Shown here in pieces: positions 10,278-19,698 of a stretch of 64,000 nucleotides of DNA. This DNA is from Youxingia wuxianensis (lineage in GTDB: Bacteria > Bacillota > Clostridia > Oscillospirales > Ruminococcaceae): positions 1 to 64,000 of the forward strand of contig NZ_JACRTD010000010.1 of assembly GCF_014385085.1 (NCBI RefSeq). Direction: 5' to 3'. Within the stretch, counting starts at the first letter, position 1, and every line of letters begins with the position of its first letter. Made by a program: the position numbers and the translations under genes. The notes beneath the pieces were generated by a model. The model made no database searches. It was given only the letters and a program-made list of their open reading frames with translations, and was not told the origin of the DNA.

Positions 10278-12407
10278 ATGGCAAAGAAGGATTTACCATT
10301 GTATTTGTTCCATCAAGGAACCAACTATAAAACATATGAGTTTTTGGGAGCACACCCCGCGAAAAAGGGGAGAGCGCAGGGCTATGTTTTCCGTACCTGG
10401 GCGCCCCATGCCCAAAGCGTATCTGTGGTAGGCGATTTTAACGGATGGAATCCACAGGCCAATCCCATGGTTATGTTGGGAAGTCATGGGGTTTGGGAAT
10501 GTTTTGTACCCGGACTTAAACGATATGATCTTTATAAATTCAACATCAAGGCCGCGGACGGCCGAGAAATTTTAAAAGCGGACCCTTATGCGTTTCATGC
10601 CCAGACCGCGCCGGAAACCGCTTCAAAAATTTACGATATTGAAGGCTATGAGTGGAATGATGGAGAATGGGCTGAAAGCCATCGGGGAAAAAATCCATAC
10701 CGAAGCCCGATGAATATTTATGAGGTTCATTTGGGCTCCTGGAAGCGGTATGAGGATGGAAACAGTTTCAGTTATCGCAAATTTGCGGACGAATTAGTGG
10801 AATATTTAACTCATATGGGGTATAACTATGTAGAGTTGATGCCTTTGATGGAGTATCCCTATGACGGCTCTTGGGGTTATCAGGTCACCGGTTACTATGC
10901 CCCTACTTCCCGCTACGGCACCCCCCACGATTTTATGTATTTGGTGGACAAGTGCCATCAGGCGGGCATAGGGGTAATTATGGATTGGGTACCGGCCCAT
11001 TTTCCAAAGGACGCCCATGGGCTGTATGAATTTGACGGACAGCCTTTGTATGAATATGAGGAGCCCCACAAGCGGGAACATCCTCACTGGGGGACTAGGG
11101 TGTTTGACTATGGAAGAAACGAGGTAGTTTGCTTCCTGGTTTCCAACGCCATGTTCTGGGTGGAAAAATATCATATTGACGGTCTGCGGGTGGACGCGGT
11201 GGCTTCTATGCTTTATTTGGATTATGGTCGGCAGGATTGGGAGTGGGTTCCCAATATGAACGGCGGCCGGGAAAATCTGGAAGCGGTAGCCTTTTTACAG
11301 AAGCTGAATACAGCGGTGCTTACTGAACACCCCAGCGCGTTAATGATCGCGGAAGAATCCACCGCCTGGCCGTTAGTGACAAAACCCGCCTATGTAGGAG
11401 GGCTTGGTTTTAATTTTAAATGGAACATGGGGTGGATGAACGATATGCTTCATTACACCTCTCTGGATCCTATTTACCGCAGTTATAATCATGATAAATT
11501 GACATTCAGTCTGTTTTACGCATTTTCCGAGAACTTTATCCTGCCCATTTCCCATGATGAAGTGGTCCATGGAAAAGCTTCCTTGATCAATAAGATGCCC
11601 GGTGATTACCAGATGAAATTCGCCGGGGTACGTACCTTTTTAGCGTATATGATGTCCCATCCGGGCAAGAAGCTTCTGTTTATGGGTTGTGAGTTCGGCC
11701 AGTTTATCGAATGGAATTATAAACAGCAGCTGGATTGGCTGTTGCTGGATTATGAATCCCACGGAAAGCTTCAGGAGTTTACCCGCCGGCTGAATCATTT
11801 CTATCTGGAGAACCCGGCTATGTGGCAGGTAGAGGACAGTTGGGAAGGGTTTAACTGGATCGCCCATGACGATCATCAGCGCAATATTGTTGTGTATAAG
11901 CGCATAGATGAGGGGGGCGAGGAAGTGTTTGTGGTGTGCAACTTCGCGCCGGTGCTCCGGGAAAATTACCGGATAGGCGTTTCCCCCGCCAGAATGTACG
12001 AGGAGGTATTTAATACTGACGACGTAGATTTCGGCGGAAGCGGTATTACCAACGGAAAATCTATCAAGGTGCAGAATATTGCGGATCACGATATGAAACA
12101 GTCGATTTCAATTACGCTTCCGCCTCTTTCGGTGCTTTACCTAAAGGCCAAAGGCAGAAGAAACAAGGCAGGAGGAAAAAAGCTGGAGACGCTTGTGGAA
12201 AAATCTTCTGCGTCAGCGAAAAAACCGGCGGTAAAAAAACCTGCCGCTAAAAAAACGGCGGGAACAGCCAAAACGCAAAAATCCTCGGAATCGCCAGAGA
12301 TAAAAACGGCTTCCGACCCAAAAGCGCCGGCGAAAAAAGCTGCTGGGCCGAAAACACAAAAGAAGACTTCAAAAGCGAGTGTGGATAAGAAATCGTCTGA
12401 AAAATGA
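10278..12407 (+). CDS. glgB: 1,4-alpha-glucan branching enzyme with a lysine-rich tail
   Basis: A 709-residue GH13 enzyme that introduces alpha-1,6 branches in glycogen. The start is ATG 10278 behind GGGAGGTG; the GTG nine bases earlier lies in the RBS. A CBM48 domain (WAPHAQSVSVVGDFNGWN) covers about 25-110. Catalytic residues are the nucleophile D306 in DGLRVDAV, acid/base E359 in IAEES, and H426/D427 in SHDEVVHG. The amylase C-domain ends near residue 623. An 86-residue tail follows that is rich in Lys, Ala, Pro, Ser and Thr (about 23 Lys), with repeats such as AKKPAVKKPAAKK, like a histone H1 tail. The core length matches Bacillus GlgB; the tail is extra. It is the first gene of the glg cluster. 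Confidence 0.95.
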   Translation: MAKKDLPLYLFHQGTNYKTYEFLGAHPAKKGRAQGYVFRTWAPHAQSVSVVGDFNGWNPQANPMVMLGSHGVWECFVPGLKRYDLYKFNIKAADGREILKADPYAFHAQTAPETASKIYDIEGYEWNDGEWAESHRGKNPYRSPMNIYEVHLGSWKRYEDGNSFSYRKFADELVEYLTHMGYNYVELMPLMEYPYDGSWGYQVTGYYAPTSRYGTPHDFMYLVDKCHQAGIGVIMDWVPAHFPKDAHGLYEFDGQPLYEYEEPHKREHPHWGTRVFDYGRNEVVCFLVSNAMFWVEKYHIDGLRVDAVASMLYLDYGRQDWEWVPNMNGGRENLEAVAFLQKLNTAVLTEHPSALMIAEESTAWPLVTKPAYVGGLGFNFKWNMGWMNDMLHYTSLDPIYRSYNHDKLTFSLFYAFSENFILPISHDEVVHGKASLINKMPGDYQMKFAGVRTFLAYMMSHPGKKLLFMGCEFGQFIEWNYKQQLDWLLLDYESHGKLQEFTRRLNHFYLENPAMWQVEDSWEGFNWIAHDDHQRNIVVYKRIDEGGEEVFVVCNFAPVLRENYRIGVSPARMYEEVFNTDDVDFGGSGITNGKSIKVQNIADHDMKQSISITLPPLSVLYLKAKGRRNKAGGKKLETLVEKSSASAKKPAVKKPAAKKTAGTAKTQKSSESPEIKTASDPKAPAKKAAGPKTQKKTSKASVDKKSSEK

Positions 12408-12468
12408 TCCTGGCTGCCCAAGAGAATTTGGTAGAGAATGGAAAGTTTGATATAAAGGGGGACCAACC

Positions 12469-13680
12469 ATGTTTCGCAAGAAGGAATGGATAGCAATGCT
12501 GCTGGCCGGGGGGCAGGGCAGCAGGCTGTACACCCTGACGCAAAACCTAGCTAAACCGGCGGTGCCGTTTGGCGGAAAATACAGGATTATCGATTTCCCG
12601 TTGTCCAACTGTGTCAACTCAGGGATCGATACGGTAGGAGTGCTTACCCAGTATCAGCCTTTGGTGCTCAATGAGTACATAGGCAACGGGCAGCCCTGGG
12701 ATTTGGACCGCAATGACGGAGGAGTATTTGTGCTTCCGCCATATCAGAAGAGTTCTGGTTCCGACTGGTACACCGGCACGGCCAACGCCATCTATCAGAA
12801 CATCAATTTTATTCAGCGGTACGACCCGGAATACGTCCTTATCTTATCTGGGGACCATATCTATAAAATGGATTATGAGAAGATGCTCGCGTATCACAAA
12901 GAAAAAGAGGCGGACTGCACTATCGCCGTATTCCAGGTTCCTATGGAGGAAGCGCCTAGATTCGGTATTATGAATACCTATCCGGACGGCACTATTTTTG
13001 AATTTGAGGAAAAGCCGCCCAAGCCTAAGAGCAACCTGGCTTCTATGGGAATATATATTTTCACCTGGAAAAAACTGAAAAAGTATCTGGAAAACGACGC
13101 CAACGATCCGATCTCCTCCAAAGATTTCGGAAAGGATATTATTCCTGCTATGCTGGGGGACGGGCAGAAATTAGCCGCCTATCCCTTTGAAGGTTACTGG
13201 AAAGACGTAGGAACGATTGACAGTCTGTGGGAAGCAAATATGGACTTGCTGGACCCGAATGTTCCTTTGGATTTATATGATGACTCTTGGAAGATTTACG
13301 CCAGAAATCCGGTGATGCCGCCCCATTATATCGCGCCGGGGGCTACTGTACAGAATTCTATGGTAACCGAGGGATGTTATATTGCCGGGCATATTGATTT
13401 TTCCATCGTGTTCTCCGGGGTTACTATTGAAGAAGGGGCGATCGTCCGGGATTCGATTGTCATGCCGGGTGCGGTGATCAGATCCGGCGCTTTGGTAGAA
13501 TATGCAATTATCGCGGAAAACGCTGTGATTGGTGAAAATGCGGTTGTGGGGCAACGTCCGGAAAATGCACAGGACAAATCCGCCTGGGGGGTGGCGGTCA
13601 TTGGAAACGCCGTCACTATTGGCGCAGGGGCTGTCGTGCCTGCAAAAGCTATGATTGATAAAGATGTGGAGGGGGTGTAA
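12469..13680 (+). CDS. glgC: Glucose-1-phosphate adenylyltransferase, catalytic subunit
   Basis: A 403-residue enzyme making ADP-glucose from glucose-1-phosphate and ATP, the committed step of glycogen synthesis. The N-terminal nucleotidyltransferase signature is [11 protein letters not shown], with [15 protein letters not shown] shortly after. A left-handed beta-helix with hexapeptide-like repeats fills the C-terminal third ([15 protein letters not shown] ... [10 protein letters not shown]). RBS GGGGGACC lies upstream of the ATG. It is 61 bases after glgB and six bases before glgD, so it is in one operon with them. Confidence 0.97.
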   Translation: MFRKKEWIAMLLAGGQGSRLYTLTQNLAKPAVPFGGKYRIIDFPLSNCVNSGIDTVGVLTQYQPLVLNEYIGNGQPWDLDRNDGGVFVLPPYQKSSGSDWYTGTANAIYQNINFIQRYDPEYVLILSGDHIYKMDYEKMLAYHKEKEADCTIAVFQVPMEEAPRFGIMNTYPDGTIFEFEEKPPKPKSNLASMGIYIFTWKKLKKYLENDANDPISSKDFGKDIIPAMLGDGQKLAAYPFEGYWKDVGTIDSLWEANMDLLDPNVPLDLYDDSWKIYARNPVMPPHYIAPGATVQNSMVTEGCYIAGHIDFSIVFSGVTIEEGAIVRDSIVMPGAVIRSGALVEYAIIAENAVIGENAVVGQRPENAQDKSAWGVAVIGNAVTIGAGAVVPAKAMIDKDVEGV

Positions 13681-13686
13681 GCTGCT

Positions 13687-14814
13687 ATGAGAGAAAATAA
13701 GGCGTTAGGAATTTTATTTTCCAATATGCATGACAGTATTTTAGGGGAGCTTACAGAACTTCGTACCACCGGATCTGTACCTTATGGCGGCAGATATCGT
13801 CTGATCGATTTTGCTCTGTCCAGTATGGTAAACTCCGATATTATGGATATTGGTATTATCACCAAAAGCAACTATCAATCCCTGATGGACCATGTGGGCG
13901 CAGGGCGGGCATACGATCTGGCACGAAAACGGGGCGGGCTTCGGATATTGCCGCCTTTCGCTTCCACCAACGCCTCCGGGATCTACCGCGGCAGACTGGA
14001 GGCGCTGACCAACGCTACGGAATTTATCCGGCGCAACGACGCAAAATATGTAGTGTTGGGAGACTGTGACTTGATCGCCAATATCGATTTGCGTCAGGTA
14101 ATTAACCAGCATATTCATACCGGAGCGTACGCTACCTTAGTGTATAAAAAAGAAGAAGTGTTTCCGGAAGATATCCGTGACACCATTGTACTTGGGATAG
14201 AGGAACAGACGGATAATATCATCGATATCCGCCATCATCCGGACGTCAAGGGAGAACAGAATGTCTTTTTGAATCTTGCTGTCTTTGAAAAGAACGTGCT
14301 GGAAAAGATTATTTCCGACGGCAAAAGCCATGGCCATTATTCTATGATGCGCAGCGTGCTTCAGCCGGGAATAGGGAAGCTTAATCTGAAAGGATATGAG
14401 TTTACCGGCTACTCCCACAAAATTTCCAGTATGAAGTCTTATTTCGCCGCCAACATGGAACTGCTGGATTTGGAAGTCAGAACCGCTCTGTTCCCGAAAA
14501 ATAAGCCGATTTATACCAAAGTCAGGGATCAGGTGCCGGTAAAATATGGGTTAAACGCTCAGGTAAGCAATTCCCTGATCGCCGATGGATGCGTAATTCA
14601 TGGAAAAGTGGAAAATTGCGTTGTATTCCGCGGAGCGAAAGTCGGCCGGGGAGCTACAATTAAAAATTGTATTGTTATGCAGAATACTATTATCGGCGAT
14701 AACGCCTATTTGGAATATGTTATTACAGACAAAGATGTATTAATCAGCGATTCCCGGACTTTGGTGGGATACGAAACCTACCCTACTTATATCACCAAGG
14801 GCAGCAGAGTGTAA
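13687..14814 (+). CDS. glgD: Glucose-1-phosphate adenylyltransferase subunit GlgD
   Basis: A 375-residue GlgC paralogue. In Bacillus-type glg operons GlgD forms a heteromer with GlgC and raises its activity. The nucleotidyltransferase fold is recognisable (YGGRYRLIDFALSSMVNS), but the GGQGSRL loop of GlgC is absent; the N-terminus reads LFSNMHDSILGELTELR. The C-terminal beta-helix repeats are retained. It follows glgC after six bases, with GGAGGGGG of the glgC tail serving as its RBS. The pairing supports a GlgC/GlgD complex. Confidence 0.95.
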   Translation: MRENKALGILFSNMHDSILGELTELRTTGSVPYGGRYRLIDFALSSMVNSDIMDIGIITKSNYQSLMDHVGAGRAYDLARKRGGLRILPPFASTNASGIYRGRLEALTNATEFIRRNDAKYVVLGDCDLIANIDLRQVINQHIHTGAYATLVYKKEEVFPEDIRDTIVLGIEEQTDNIIDIRHHPDVKGEQNVFLNLAVFEKNVLEKIISDGKSHGHYSMMRSVLQPGIGKLNLKGYEFTGYSHKISSMKSYFAANMELLDLEVRTALFPKNKPIYTKVRDQVPVKYGLNAQVSNSLIADGCVIHGKVENCVVFRGAKVGRGATIKNCIVMQNTIIGDNAYLEYVITDKDVLISDSRTLVGYETYPTYITKGSRV

Positions 14815-14819
14815 AATGC

Positions 14820-14867
14820 AAACGCCCGCCGCCTGTGAAAATTGTTTTTCAAGCGGTGGGCGTTTAT
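14820..14867 (+). terminator. Hairpin between glgD and glgA
   Basis: AAACGCCCGCCGC pairs with GCGGTGGGCGTTT (one G-U) around a long loop, followed by ATT. The weak U-run suggests partial termination, lowering glgA relative to glgCD. Confidence 0.6.
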
Positions 14868-14915
14868 TCATTCTCACAAGAGTCTGCCACAGCAGGAAAT
14901 AATGGAGGTACACCA

Positions 14916-16343
14916 GTGAAAATTTTATTTGTAGCATCAGAAGCCAACCCTTTTATCGCTACCGGAGGCTTAGCGGATGTAGCGGGTTCTTTGCCCCGGG
15001 CAGTCCGCAATTACCATCAGGCGTGCAGAGTGGTAATACCGCTTTACAGCACCATCGATCCTGAACTGCGCTCCAAGATGAAATTTGTATGTAACTTTGT
15101 GGTTCCTTTGAGCTGGCGCAACCAGTATTGCGGGGTTTTTGAAGCCAACCACAATGGGGTGATCTATTACTTTATTGACAATGAGTATTACTTCAAACGG
15201 GATAAAGGCATTTATGGGTACTATGATGACGCGGAACGGTTCGCATTTTTCTCCAAGGCAGTATTGGAAATGCTTCAGTATATTGATTTTACCCCAGATG
15301 TGCTTCATTGTAACGATTGGCAGTCCGCGATGGTGCCGGTTTATTTAAATTTGTTCTACCGGGACATTGAAAAATATAAAAATATCCGCACGGTCTTTAC
15401 TATCCATAATATTCAGTATCAGGGAAAATATGGGATGGAAATTGCCTCAGATGTATTGGGACTTCCTTATTATGCTGCGCCTACCGTCATGTATGACGGC
15501 TGTTTAAACATGATGAAAGGTGCGGTTGAAATGGCGGATTATGTGACTACCGTCAGCCCCACCTATGCCAAGGAGATTACAGATCCGTGGTATTCCCATG
15601 GACTGGACCGGCTGCTGCGGGCAAACCAGCATAAGCTGGTGGGCATTCTCAACGGAATTGACACCGCAAGTTACAATCCGAAAACGGATCCGGCTTTGTT
15701 TGTTAATTATGACGCCGCCTCCTTGGAGAAAAAAGCAGAGGGGAAGGTAGCGCTGCAGGAATATATGGGACTTGCCAAGAACAAGGATGTACTGCTGTTG
15801 AGCATTGTCACCCGGTTTGTTTCTCATAAAGGGATCGATCTGATCCAATATATTTTTGACGAGCTGATGCGTCGGGAAATTCAGGTAGTGGCATTGGGGT
15901 CGGGAGATTATATTTTTGAAAGCTTCTTTGAGGAGATGCAGAGAAAATATCCAGGACGTATGGCGGTAAAGATTGGATTTATCCCCGACTTAGCGCGCAA
16001 AATTTATGCAGGCTCGGATGTATTCCTGATGCCCTCAAAAAGCGAGCCCTGCGGGCTGGCCCAGATGGTGGCTTTGCGCTATGGCACTCTGCCTATTGTC
16101 CGGGAAACCGGCGGGTTGAAGGATTCTATTATCGATATGGGGGCAGAGGGCGGAAACGGCTTTACCTTTAAAACCTATAACGCCCACGATATGCTGGGCG
16201 CCATTGACCGCGCAGGCGGACTGTATTATAACCGGGAGCTTTGGCCTGGGGTGGTGGAACACGCTATGGCATGCGATTTTACCTGGGGGCGTTCCGCGGT
16301 ACAGTATATTGACCTGTATAAAAATATCACCGGAAATCAATAA
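14916..16343 (+). CDS. glgA: Glycogen synthase (ADP-glucose type)
   Basis: A 475-residue GT5 glycosyltransferase elongating glycogen from ADP-glucose. GTG 14916 is chosen as start: GGAGG lies eight bases upstream and VKILFVASEANPF is the canonical N-terminus; the frame is open 27 codons further but reads through the preceding hairpin. Conserved parts are HCNDWQSAMVP, the FTIHNIQYQGK segment, and the C-terminal PSKSEPCGLAQMVALRYGTLP that holds the retaining GT-B glutamate. The usual K-T-G-G-L motif reads A-T-G-G-L, so the sugar-nucleotide phosphate lysine is replaced. It is the last glg gene before a terminator. No glgP is nearby. Confidence 0.95.
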   Translation: MKILFVASEANPFIATGGLADVAGSLPRAVRNYHQACRVVIPLYSTIDPELRSKMKFVCNFVVPLSWRNQYCGVFEANHNGVIYYFIDNEYYFKRDKGIYGYYDDAERFAFFSKAVLEMLQYIDFTPDVLHCNDWQSAMVPVYLNLFYRDIEKYKNIRTVFTIHNIQYQGKYGMEIASDVLGLPYYAAPTVMYDGCLNMMKGAVEMADYVTTVSPTYAKEITDPWYSHGLDRLLRANQHKLVGILNGIDTASYNPKTDPALFVNYDAASLEKKAEGKVALQEYMGLAKNKDVLLLSIVTRFVSHKGIDLIQYIFDELMRREIQVVALGSGDYIFESFFEEMQRKYPGRMAVKIGFIPDLARKIYAGSDVFLMPSKSEPCGLAQMVALRYGTLPIVRETGGLKDSIIDMGAEGGNGFTFKTYNAHDMLGAIDRAGGLYYNRELWPGVVEHAMACDFTWGRSAVQYIDLYKNITGNQ

Positions 16344-16382
16344 AATAATAAAAGCGGCAGTGCTTCTGCCGCTTTTATTATT
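16344..16382. terminator. Bidirectional terminator between glgA and prmC
   Basis: AATAATAAAAGCGGCAG / CTGCCGCTTTTATTATT with a 5-base loop. The prmC stop codon lies within it. Confidence 0.9.
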
Positions 16383-17217
16383 CTTTTTTTCCGATAGTTA
16401 CCCGCTCTATTCCTGCCAGATCGGGGATGGACTTAATTTGTACATACCCATTTTCTTTCAGCAACCGCCGCACCGAAGGCGCCTGCTGATATCCTGCTTC
16501 CAAGGCCAGCCAGCCGCCTGGTTTGAGGTAAGGATAATAAAGCGCCGGCAGACTGCGGTAAAAAGTAAGGCCGTCCTCTCCGCCGCATAGGGCTGATGCA
16601 GGCTCTTGTTTTACCTGCAGCGGCAAAGAAGCCATCTCATGTGCTGAGATATAAGGAGGATTGGATACAATCAAGTCTGCGGAAGGCAGCGGCGGCGGAG
16701 ACAGAACATCTGCGAGAAGAGGGGAGAGGTTGGAACAGCCGCTGCGCCGGATGTTCTTTTCAAGATAAGCATACGCCTGCTCATACAGCTCCAGGGCATA
16801 GACCATAGCGTCCCGGCGATTATGGGCCAGAGAAACCGCCACGCATCCGCTGCCGCTGCACAGATCATAAATTGTCGGTCCGGTTATCCCCTGTATCAGT
16901 TTTAATCCGGTTTCCACTAAAATTTCCGTGTCCGGCTGTGGAATCAGCACGCCAGGTCCTACATAGAAAGGAAGGCCGAAAAATTCCCACTCTCCCAGTA
17001 AATACTGAAGGGGTTCGCCGTCTAAATACCGGCGGCATAAGGAGAAAAATAATTCGCAGTCCTGCTTTAAGGCGGGTCCGTCCTCTGGGGATAAGCGCCG
17101 CCGGTCCCTGTGGAACACTTTCTCAAAAAGACAGGAAATATCAAACACACAGGTATCAGCCTGTGTGTTTGTTTTTACCAAAGTTATTCCCTTTTGATAC
17201 GCTTGAAGAAAGGTCAT
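16378..17217 (-). CDS. prmC: Peptide chain release factor N5-glutamine methyltransferase
   Basis: A 279-residue SAM-dependent methyltransferase that methylates the GGQ glutamine of release factors. The SAM-binding motif is DLCSGSGCVAVSLA (about 141-154) and the catalytic NPPY is in VSNPPYIS (near 208). The helical N-terminal domain precedes. The ATG lies three bases after the stop codon of the DUF1385 gene, so the two are cotranscribed; this DUF1385-prmC pairing, usually with prfA close by, is common in Clostridia. prfA is not in the window. The RBS is weak (GGTGAG), suggesting translational coupling. Confidence 0.93.
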   Translation of the reverse strand: MTFLQAYQKGITLVKTNTQADTCVFDISCLFEKVFHRDRRRLSPEDGPALKQDCELFFSLCRRYLDGEPLQYLLGEWEFFGLPFYVGPGVLIPQPDTEILVETGLKLIQGITGPTIYDLCSGSGCVAVSLAHNRRDAMVYALELYEQAYAYLEKNIRRSGCSNLSPLLADVLSPPPLPSADLIVSNPPYISAHEMASLPLQVKQEPASALCGGEDGLTFYRSLPALYYPYLKPGGWLALEAGYQQAPSVRRLLKENGYVQIKSIPDLAGIERVTIGKKE

Positions 17218-17220
17218 AGC

Positions 17221-18129
17221 TCACCATTTATCCTCATCTTGGTTTTCAGGAATACAGGGAAGCAGCGCAGCGATCGCCACTTCCAGCTGGCTGTCGTCCG
17301 GCTCAAAGGTAGTCAGGTTCTGCAGCCACAGTCCCGGCGCAGAAATCGCCCTGGTAAACGGATTGCGATAGCGTCCCGCCCAGCGGATAATTTCATAGGA
17401 GATACCGATCACCACCGGCAGCAGTAAAATTTTTAACGCCACCCGCATGGCCACGCTTTCCCAAGTAACCACGGAGAATACGATAATAGAAACGATCAAT
17501 ACAATTAACAGGAAACTGGTACCGCATCTGGGGTGGAAACGGGTGTATTTCCGGGCGTTTTCCGGGGTAAGCTCCTCTCCCGCCTCATAACAGGCGATGG
17601 TCTTATGCTCCGCCCCGTGGTAGGCAAAGACCCGTTGGATATCCTTCATCCGGGTAACCGCATAAAGATAAGTGATAAATATGGCAATCTTTAAAACGCC
17701 TTCGATCAGGGTAAGCACCCACGGAATGGTAACAACGCCGCTGAGCAGCTTCACTACAAAAGCGGGTAAAATCATAAACAGCCCGATTACAATAACTAAG
17801 GATAAAACGGTTACAATTGCGTTAAACAGATAGGTTACCTTATCTCCCAGATGATCATTGAGCCACTTTTCAAACTTACTTTCTTCTTCCTCGTCCGCCA
17901 TCCCGGAAAGATCGGCGGAGCGCATCAGACACTTATAGCCGGTTGCCAGGGTGGAGATCATGGTGAAGATACCGCGCACTATGGGAACTTTACTATACCA
18001 TTTAGGAGCGCCGGTATCCCAGACTTCCGTTTCAATCTCACCGTCGGATTTTCGCACAGCCATAGCGCTGCAGCGGGGGCCCTTCATCATGATTCCCTCG
18101 ATCAATGCCTGTCCGCCGATGGTTGTCAT
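17221..18129 (-). CDS. DUF1385 family membrane protein
   Basis: A 302-residue protein of the DUF1385 family (YqhQ-like in Bacillus). The signature start is TTIGGQALIEGIMMKGPRCSAMAVR. About five hydrophobic segments lie in the centre and C-terminal half, and the conserved YHGAEHKTIACYEAGEELTPENARKYTRFHPRCGTSF stretch carries His and Cys residues that could bind metal. The exact start is uncertain: ATG 18129 fits the family but has no clear RBS; GTG or TTG codons 8-11 codons upstream, behind GGTGAAAAG or GAGAAAAAG, are alternatives. Function is unknown. It overlaps the leader of prmC and follows the sensor kinase gene after about 120 bases. Confidence 0.85.
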   Translation of the reverse strand: MTTIGGQALIEGIMMKGPRCSAMAVRKSDGEIETEVWDTGAPKWYSKVPIVRGIFTMISTLATGYKCLMRSADLSGMADEEEESKFEKWLNDHLGDKVTYLFNAIVTVLSLVIVIGLFMILPAFVVKLLSGVVTIPWVLTLIEGVLKIAIFITYLYAVTRMKDIQRVFAYHGAEHKTIACYEAGEELTPENARKYTRFHPRCGTSFLLIVLIVSIIVFSVVTWESVAMRVALKILLLPVVIGISYEIIRWAGRYRNPFTRAISAPGLWLQNLTTFEPDDSQLEVAIAALLPCIPENQDEDKW

Positions 18130-18188
18130 TTTTTTGCAACTATTTTCTGACAAACTTTTCACCCAGCTTTTTCTCAAATTATTGAAAT

Positions 18189-18207
18189 GCACACTCTGAG
18201 AGTGTGC
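18189..18207. repeat. Perfect palindrome upstream of the DUF1385 gene
   Basis: GCACACTCT-G-AGAGTGTGC, two 9-base arms with one central base. There is no U-run after it, so an operator or a weak hairpin is as likely as a terminator. Confidence 0.45.
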
Positions 18208-18252
18208 TGTTTTACACAACAAAACTATTATACTATCCTAATTATGAATAAA

Positions 18253-19683
18253 TCAACCTTTCATTAAAGGAAGTAAAATAGTCACTCTGGTGCCTACATT
18301 TTCCTTGGAGGTAATCTCCAAGGCCCCGCCATGCATGGAAACGATCTCATCCGCGACTGCGAGCCCGATCCCAGAACCCCGGCGGGTAGAATTTGCCTTG
18401 AAAAACTTGTCTTTTACCTTCGGCAGATCTTCCGCTTTGATACCGCAGCCGGTATCCGCCACATTGATACAGATGTATTCTTCTGTCACCGCCCCCTGTA
18501 TGGTAACGGTGTCTCCTCGGTCGGAATATTTCAGGGCGTTATCAATCACATTGATAAATACCTGCCGCAGCCGATTGCGATCCCCAAAGAACGGAGCAAT
18601 CGTATCCGGCTCGTCATACACCAGCCGCTTGCCCTCGTGTTTAGCCCGCTCTTCGAACATGAGCACCGCGTCGGACAACTCGGCGATCACATCCATTTTT
18701 GTTTTATTCAGCTGCATCCGCCCACTTTGCAGACGGCTGAAATCCAAAAGCTCCTCCACCATCTGGCTGAGCCGCTCGGTCTCTCCAAGAATAACTTTCA
18801 TCCCTTTGTGCACCATTTCAGCGTCCGGAGGGGTAGAAGGATCATCCAAAGTTTCCCCCCAGCCTTTAATGGCGGTCAGCGGAGTACGCAGCTCATGGGA
18901 AACAGAGGAGATAAAGTCATTTTTCATTTTTTCGTTGGTGGAAAGCTCTTCCGCCATGTAATTGATAATATCACACAGCTCCCCGATCTCGTCATCGTTT
19001 TTCTTCTGCAGGCGGGCGTTAAAATCTCCCTGGGCAATTTTACGGGCGGTTTTCCCTACCTCGCCTACAGGATTTACAATAGAATTAATAAAATAGGAGC
19101 TGGAAAAAATAACAAAGAAAATAATCGCCATGCCCACAAGGGTAACCACTAAAATCAGCATTACAATTTGAGCGTCCACCCGATCCAGGGAAACGGCGAA
19201 ACGCATAGCCGCCAGACTTCGGTCCACTACAGGAGACACCACCGTAATCGCCATGACATTTTCTCCATTGACCGTGCCGATATACTCCCCAACGCCGTCA
19301 TTGCTTTGCAGGGCTTTGGCAAAGTCGGGCATATAGGTATCCGAATTTGGTTCAAAACCGCTGGAGGTGAAGGTAACCTTACCGTCCGGGTCCACCGCCA
19401 TCAGCTCCATCTTATCCCGCTTTTCAAAATTTTCCACCAAGCTTCGCACCTGGGCGGGGAAATTAGAAGAACTGTCTTCTGAATAGCCGGTAAGGAGCGT
19501 TTTTACCACATTGGCCTGGGCCATAATGGTAGAACGCACGCTGTTATAATAAAACGTCCGAATACCCAGAGAAAAGGCGATTTCCAAAGCGATCAGGATC
19601 ACCAGAATAACGCCCAGGTTATTAAACAGCCAGCGTTTGGTAATTTTCTTTACCGCCGTGGGAACCACCTCCGTTTTCTGCAA
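18253..19683 (-). CDS. Membrane sensor histidine kinase (WalK/PhoR type)
   Basis: A protein of up to 476 residues. TM1 is about 21-41, an extracytoplasmic sensor region covers about 42-172, TM2 is 173-198, HAMP is about 200-250, the HisKA dimerisation helix holds the phospho-acceptor His263 in SSVSHELRTPL, and the HATPase domain ends in GSGIGLAVADEIVSMHGG. It is therefore a complete kinase. The start is uncertain: TTG 19683 gives the full frame but no clear RBS, while GGAGGTGG lies five codons inside. It is 15 bases from the preceding response regulator and is its evident partner. The lipoprotein upstream may be its input sensor; this is inference. Confidence 0.92.
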   Translation of the reverse strand: MQKTEVVPTAVKKITKRWLFNNLGVILVILIALEIAFSLGIRTFYYNSVRSTIMAQANVVKTLLTGYSEDSSSNFPAQVRSLVENFEKRDKMELMAVDPDGKVTFTSSGFEPNSDTYMPDFAKALQSNDGVGEYIGTVNGENVMAITVVSPVVDRSLAAMRFAVSLDRVDAQIVMLILVVTLVGMAIIFFVIFSSSYFINSIVNPVGEVGKTARKIAQGDFNARLQKKNDDEIGELCDIINYMAEELSTNEKMKNDFISSVSHELRTPLTAIKGWGETLDDPSTPPDAEMVHKGMKVILGETERLSQMVEELLDFSRLQSGRMQLNKTKMDVIAELSDAVLMFEERAKHEGKRLVYDEPDTIAPFFGDRNRLRQVFINVIDNALKYSDRGDTVTIQGAVTEEYICINVADTGCGIKAEDLPKVKDKFFKANSTRRGSGIGLAVADEIVSMHGGALEITSKENVGTRVTILLPLMKG

Positions 19684-19698
19684 TATAGTTTAGAAATT

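Noticed and set aside
12137-12496. Antisense frame across the lysine-rich tail of glgB
   Set aside because: An artefact of the AAA/GCG-rich tail; rich in Phe/Ala on the other strand with no RBS.
18331-19152. 273-residue frame antisense to the sensor kinase gene
   Set aside because: No RBS, composition typical of a complementary-strand shadow.
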